Shown here one piece after another: positions 62,240-64,000 of a DNA stretch of 64,000 nucleotides; positions within the stretch are counted from its first letter, which is position 1, and the number at the start of each line of letters is the position of its first letter. The DNA is taken from assembly GCA_946482285.1 (NCBI GenBank), contig CAMLQK010000001.1:744001-808000 (forward strand), written 5' to 3'. Under the pieces are notes generated by a model. That model was not told where the DNA came from, did not search any database, and saw only the letters and a program-made list of their open reading frames with translations. This DNA is from an uncultured Candidatus Saccharibacteria bacterium. Lineage in GTDB: Bacteria > Patescibacteria > Saccharimonadia > Saccharimonadales > UBA4665. The position numbers were made by a program, and so were the translations under genes.

Positions 62240-63106
62240 ATGCTCGTTATGCATTCAGCCACCCAAAAAGCGATACGCGCTTATGGCAGCAATCCGAACC
62301 ATGCGGTACTTTTGCTGGGGAGTGATGGTATTGGCAAGGGTAGTGTCGCTGCCGTACTTGTACGCGCTGTGCTTGCGCTGCCCGAAAGTACGGACATCAC
62401 GACGCTCCCTGCGGTAAAATTTGTAGCACCTGATGAAAAGAATACTGTTTCTATTGAATCAATCCGGAAAATCCAAGCATTTGTGCGGCTCAAAACGACT
62501 GGCACTGCAGCCATTAGACGGGCAATTGTTATTGAGCACGCCAACCGCATGACAACAGAGGCGCAAAACGCGTTACTAAAACTACTCGAAGAACCGCCAG
62601 CCGATACGGTCATCATATTAACAGCAAGTCAGCTGCATGACCTGCTGCCCACTATTCGGTCACGCGTACAAATCATGCATGTCAGGCCGCCCGCAAAACA
62701 ACAGCTGCTAGACTTTTTTGGCAAAGATTACGATGCAACAGCGATAACACAATCTTACTTTTTGAGCGGAGGCCTGCCTGGGCTTATGACAGCCTTACTG
62801 ACAGGCGACAAAGACCACCCATTGGCACAAAGCGTTACACTCGCCAAGGGCCTGCTGCAAGGACAATTATTCGAAAAGCTAGCGTATATTGAAGGTGTTG
62901 CTAAGCAGCGTGATGCGGCTATATCGCTATGTGAAGCGCTTGCACGCATTGCGCAAGCCGGTCTCATGCAGTCCGCTGGCAAAGTTGACGCAGCACGCAT
63001 GAAGCAATGGAAGACAATTCTAGCGCAAGCATCAGAGGCCAAAGGCCATTTGCAGGCCAATGCCAATATAAAGCTTGTGCTGACTCATTTAGTATTACAA
63101 CTTTAG
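62240..63106 (+). CDS. DNA polymerase III delta'-like clamp-loader subunit
   Basis: A 288-residue AAA+ protein. A P-loop GSDGIGKG is present, NALLKLLEEPPADTVIIL is the clamp-loader Walker B/sensor region, and TIRSRVQ corresponds to the SRC motif with Cys replaced by Val. The zinc Cys cluster of gamma/delta' is absent. It probably corresponds to holB. Confidence 0.85.
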   Translation: MLVMHSATQKAIRAYGSNPNHAVLLLGSDGIGKGSVAAVLVRAVLALPESTDITTLPAVKFVAPDEKNTVSIESIRKIQAFVRLKTTGTAAIRRAIVIEHANRMTTEAQNALLKLLEEPPADTVIILTASQLHDLLPTIRSRVQIMHVRPPAKQQLLDFFGKDYDATAITQSYFLSGGLPGLMTALLTGDKDHPLAQSVTLAKGLLQGQLFEKLAYIEGVAKQRDAAISLCEALARIAQAGLMQSAGKVDAARMKQWKTILAQASEAKGHLQANANIKLVLTHLVLQL

Positions 63107-63134
63107 CCTAAAACTTTGCTATAATAAATCTACT

Positions 63135-63791
63135 ATGTTTGAACTGGTCCTTGTAGCAGCATTTGGCCTGCTTGCGTTTCACAACACAAAAGTCCACGAT
63201 GACGAATTCGCCGCCGGATCGCGCAAGATTGGTGACAGACTCGGCAAATTGTGGGATATTGCCCACCAAGGCATGCGCGAAAACCGCTTTTTGCGGGCGG
63301 AAAAAGCCTTGCTAACTATTCTAAAGATCGACGAACGCAACGCAGCGGCTTATAACCGCCTCGGAATTTTGTACGCCAAACAAAAAGAATATCGCGACGC
63401 TATTGATTGTTTTGAAATTGCCAGCAGTATCGAAGCGACGCCTTCGAGCTTGCACAACCTCGGCCTTATCTATTACGAGACTGAAAACTACGAAAAAGCA
63501 GCGATTGCATTTGAACAAGCGCTCAAACTGGAATCTAATCTGGCAGCGCGGCATGTAGCGTACGCCAAAGTACAAGAAAAACTCGGCAACGAAAAGCTAT
63601 TCTTCCAGTCATTAGAGAAAGCTGTAGAACTGGAACCGAATAAAGAAAGTTTGACGCTACTGCATAAAGCCTATTTGGACCGCGGAATGGAATCGCAGGC
63701 CGACATGATAGAACAAAAACTTAAAAAAATGATCGTACCTGATGGCAAGCCGAAACGCATGATGCGTCCTCGCCGCGCCGCCGTACAATAA
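63135..63791 (+). CDS. Tetratricopeptide-repeat protein
   Basis: A 218-residue protein. After a short hydrophobic N-terminus (residues 2-15) come about four TPR units between residues 50 and 195 (AAAYNRLGILYAKQKEYRDA, PSSLHNLGLIYYETENYEKA and two weaker). Probably a protein-interaction scaffold. The ATG lies 9 nt after an extended -10 (TGC-TATAAT, 63120-63125), with no Shine-Dalgarno site. Confidence 0.85.
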   Translation: MFELVLVAAFGLLAFHNTKVHDDEFAAGSRKIGDRLGKLWDIAHQGMRENRFLRAEKALLTILKIDERNAAAYNRLGILYAKQKEYRDAIDCFEIASSIEATPSSLHNLGLIYYETENYEKAAIAFEQALKLESNLAARHVAYAKVQEKLGNEKLFFQSLEKAVELEPNKESLTLLHKAYLDRGMESQADMIEQKLKKMIVPDGKPKRMMRPRRAAVQ

Positions 63792-63810
63792 GATTTACGC
63801 ACGAAATATA

Positions 63811-63839
63811 TTGCCGAGAAGCAAAATATTTGCTACACT
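63811..63839 (+). promoter_or_regulatory. Promoter of the tRNA-Thr cluster
   Basis: TTGCCG (63811-63816), 17-bp spacer, TGC-TACACT (63834-63839), 32 nt before the tRNA. Confidence 0.7.
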
Positions 63840-63871
63840 TACATCTGTTAGGGGTTACGTTAACTTCTTGC

Positions 63872-63948
63872 GCCACCTTAGCTCAGCTGGTTAGAGCATC
63901 GGTTTTGTAAACCGAGGGTCGTCGGTTCGAATCCGACAGGTGGCTCCA
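63872..63948 (+). tRNA. tRNA-Thr (anticodon UGU)
   Basis: 77 nt. Acceptor GCCACCT/AGGTGGC, discriminator T, encoded CCA. D-arm GCTCAGCTGGTTAGAGC, anticodon stem TCGGT/ACCGA with loop TTTGTAA (TGT), T-arm GTCGG-TTCGAAT-CCGAC. Confidence 0.96.
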
Positions 63949-63970
63949 AACCTGAAATATCAGGCACTAC

Positions 63971-64000
63971 GCAGGGTTAGTGAAGCGGTCAAACACAGCT
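63971..64000 (+). tRNA. Start of tRNA-Tyr, truncated by the window edge
   Basis: The final 30 bases, GCAGGGT-TA then GTGAAGCGGTCAAACACAGC, fit the acceptor and D-arm of bacterial tRNA-Tyr. The anticodon lies beyond the window, so the identity is tentative. Confidence 0.6.

Noticed and set aside
1..64000. UGA recoded as Gly, as in some CPR lineages
   Set aside because: Several genes stop cleanly at UGA (for example at 2478 and 13013) and no gene needs read-through of UGA.
1..64000. CRISPR array, insertion sequence or prophage
   Set aside because: No regularly spaced repeats, transposase, integrase or phage structural genes were seen.

Overview
The window comes from a small-genome Patescibacteria (CPR) bacterium, most likely Candidatus Saccharibacteria (TM7). 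The basis is inference: a compact layout, standard code with UGA used as a stop, no rpmD (uL30) between rpsE and rplO (a known CPR trait), zinc-free variants of several core proteins, and many lineage-restricted hypothetical proteins. No CRISPR array, insertion sequence or prophage was seen.

Layout. 1-4.8 kb: 3' end of clpC, a membrane protein with an HExxH motif, radA and a PIN-TRAM protein. 5-7.9 kb (minus): a class A penicillin-binding protein. 8-13.5 kb: tyrS, a methyltransferase, recG, a phospholipase-C-like protein, rsmD. 13.5-18.1 kb: a minus-strand membrane protein, tRNA-Leu followed by a duplicated tRNA 3' end, and a large polytopic membrane protein resembling VirB6/TrbL. 18.1-22.5 kb: hisS, tig, CIRCE-controlled clpP, a GNAT-like gene. 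22.5-31 kb: rpoB-rpoC-rpsL-rpsG. 31-38.4 kb: two paralogous cysteine-motif proteins, fusA, a threonine-dehydratase-like gene (minus), a CDP-alcohol phosphatidyltransferase, tuf. 38.4-43.5 kb: accessory genes surrounding an isolated rpsJ. 43.6-59.1 kb: the S10-spc-alpha ribosomal cluster, rplC to rpsI, with secY, infA and rpoA. 59.2-64 kb: a GNAT gene, the trpS operon with an RluA-type pseudouridine synthase and a delta'-like clamp-loader subunit, a TPR protein, tRNA-Thr and the start of tRNA-Tyr.

The most interesting signal is regulatory. Four genes for amino-acid enzymes (the threonine-dehydratase-like gene, trpS, hisS, tyrS) are each preceded by a very short ORF that starts 7-9 nt after a -10 box, carries the matching codon (four Ile in a row; Trp; His; Tyr) and is followed by a terminator-like hairpin; three have a plausible competing antiterminator. 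This looks like ribosome-mediated transcription attenuation using leaderless leader peptides. More broadly, genes that start transcription units here often begin 6-9 nt after a -10 box with no Shine-Dalgarno sequence, whereas genes inside operons have strong AAGGAG sites.

A second signal is that RNA polymerase beta' has lost the cysteines of both zinc-binding sites, and ribosomal protein bL36 has lost its zinc ligands as well. Coordinates and motifs were read by eye; family assignments rest on recognised motifs, not database searches.
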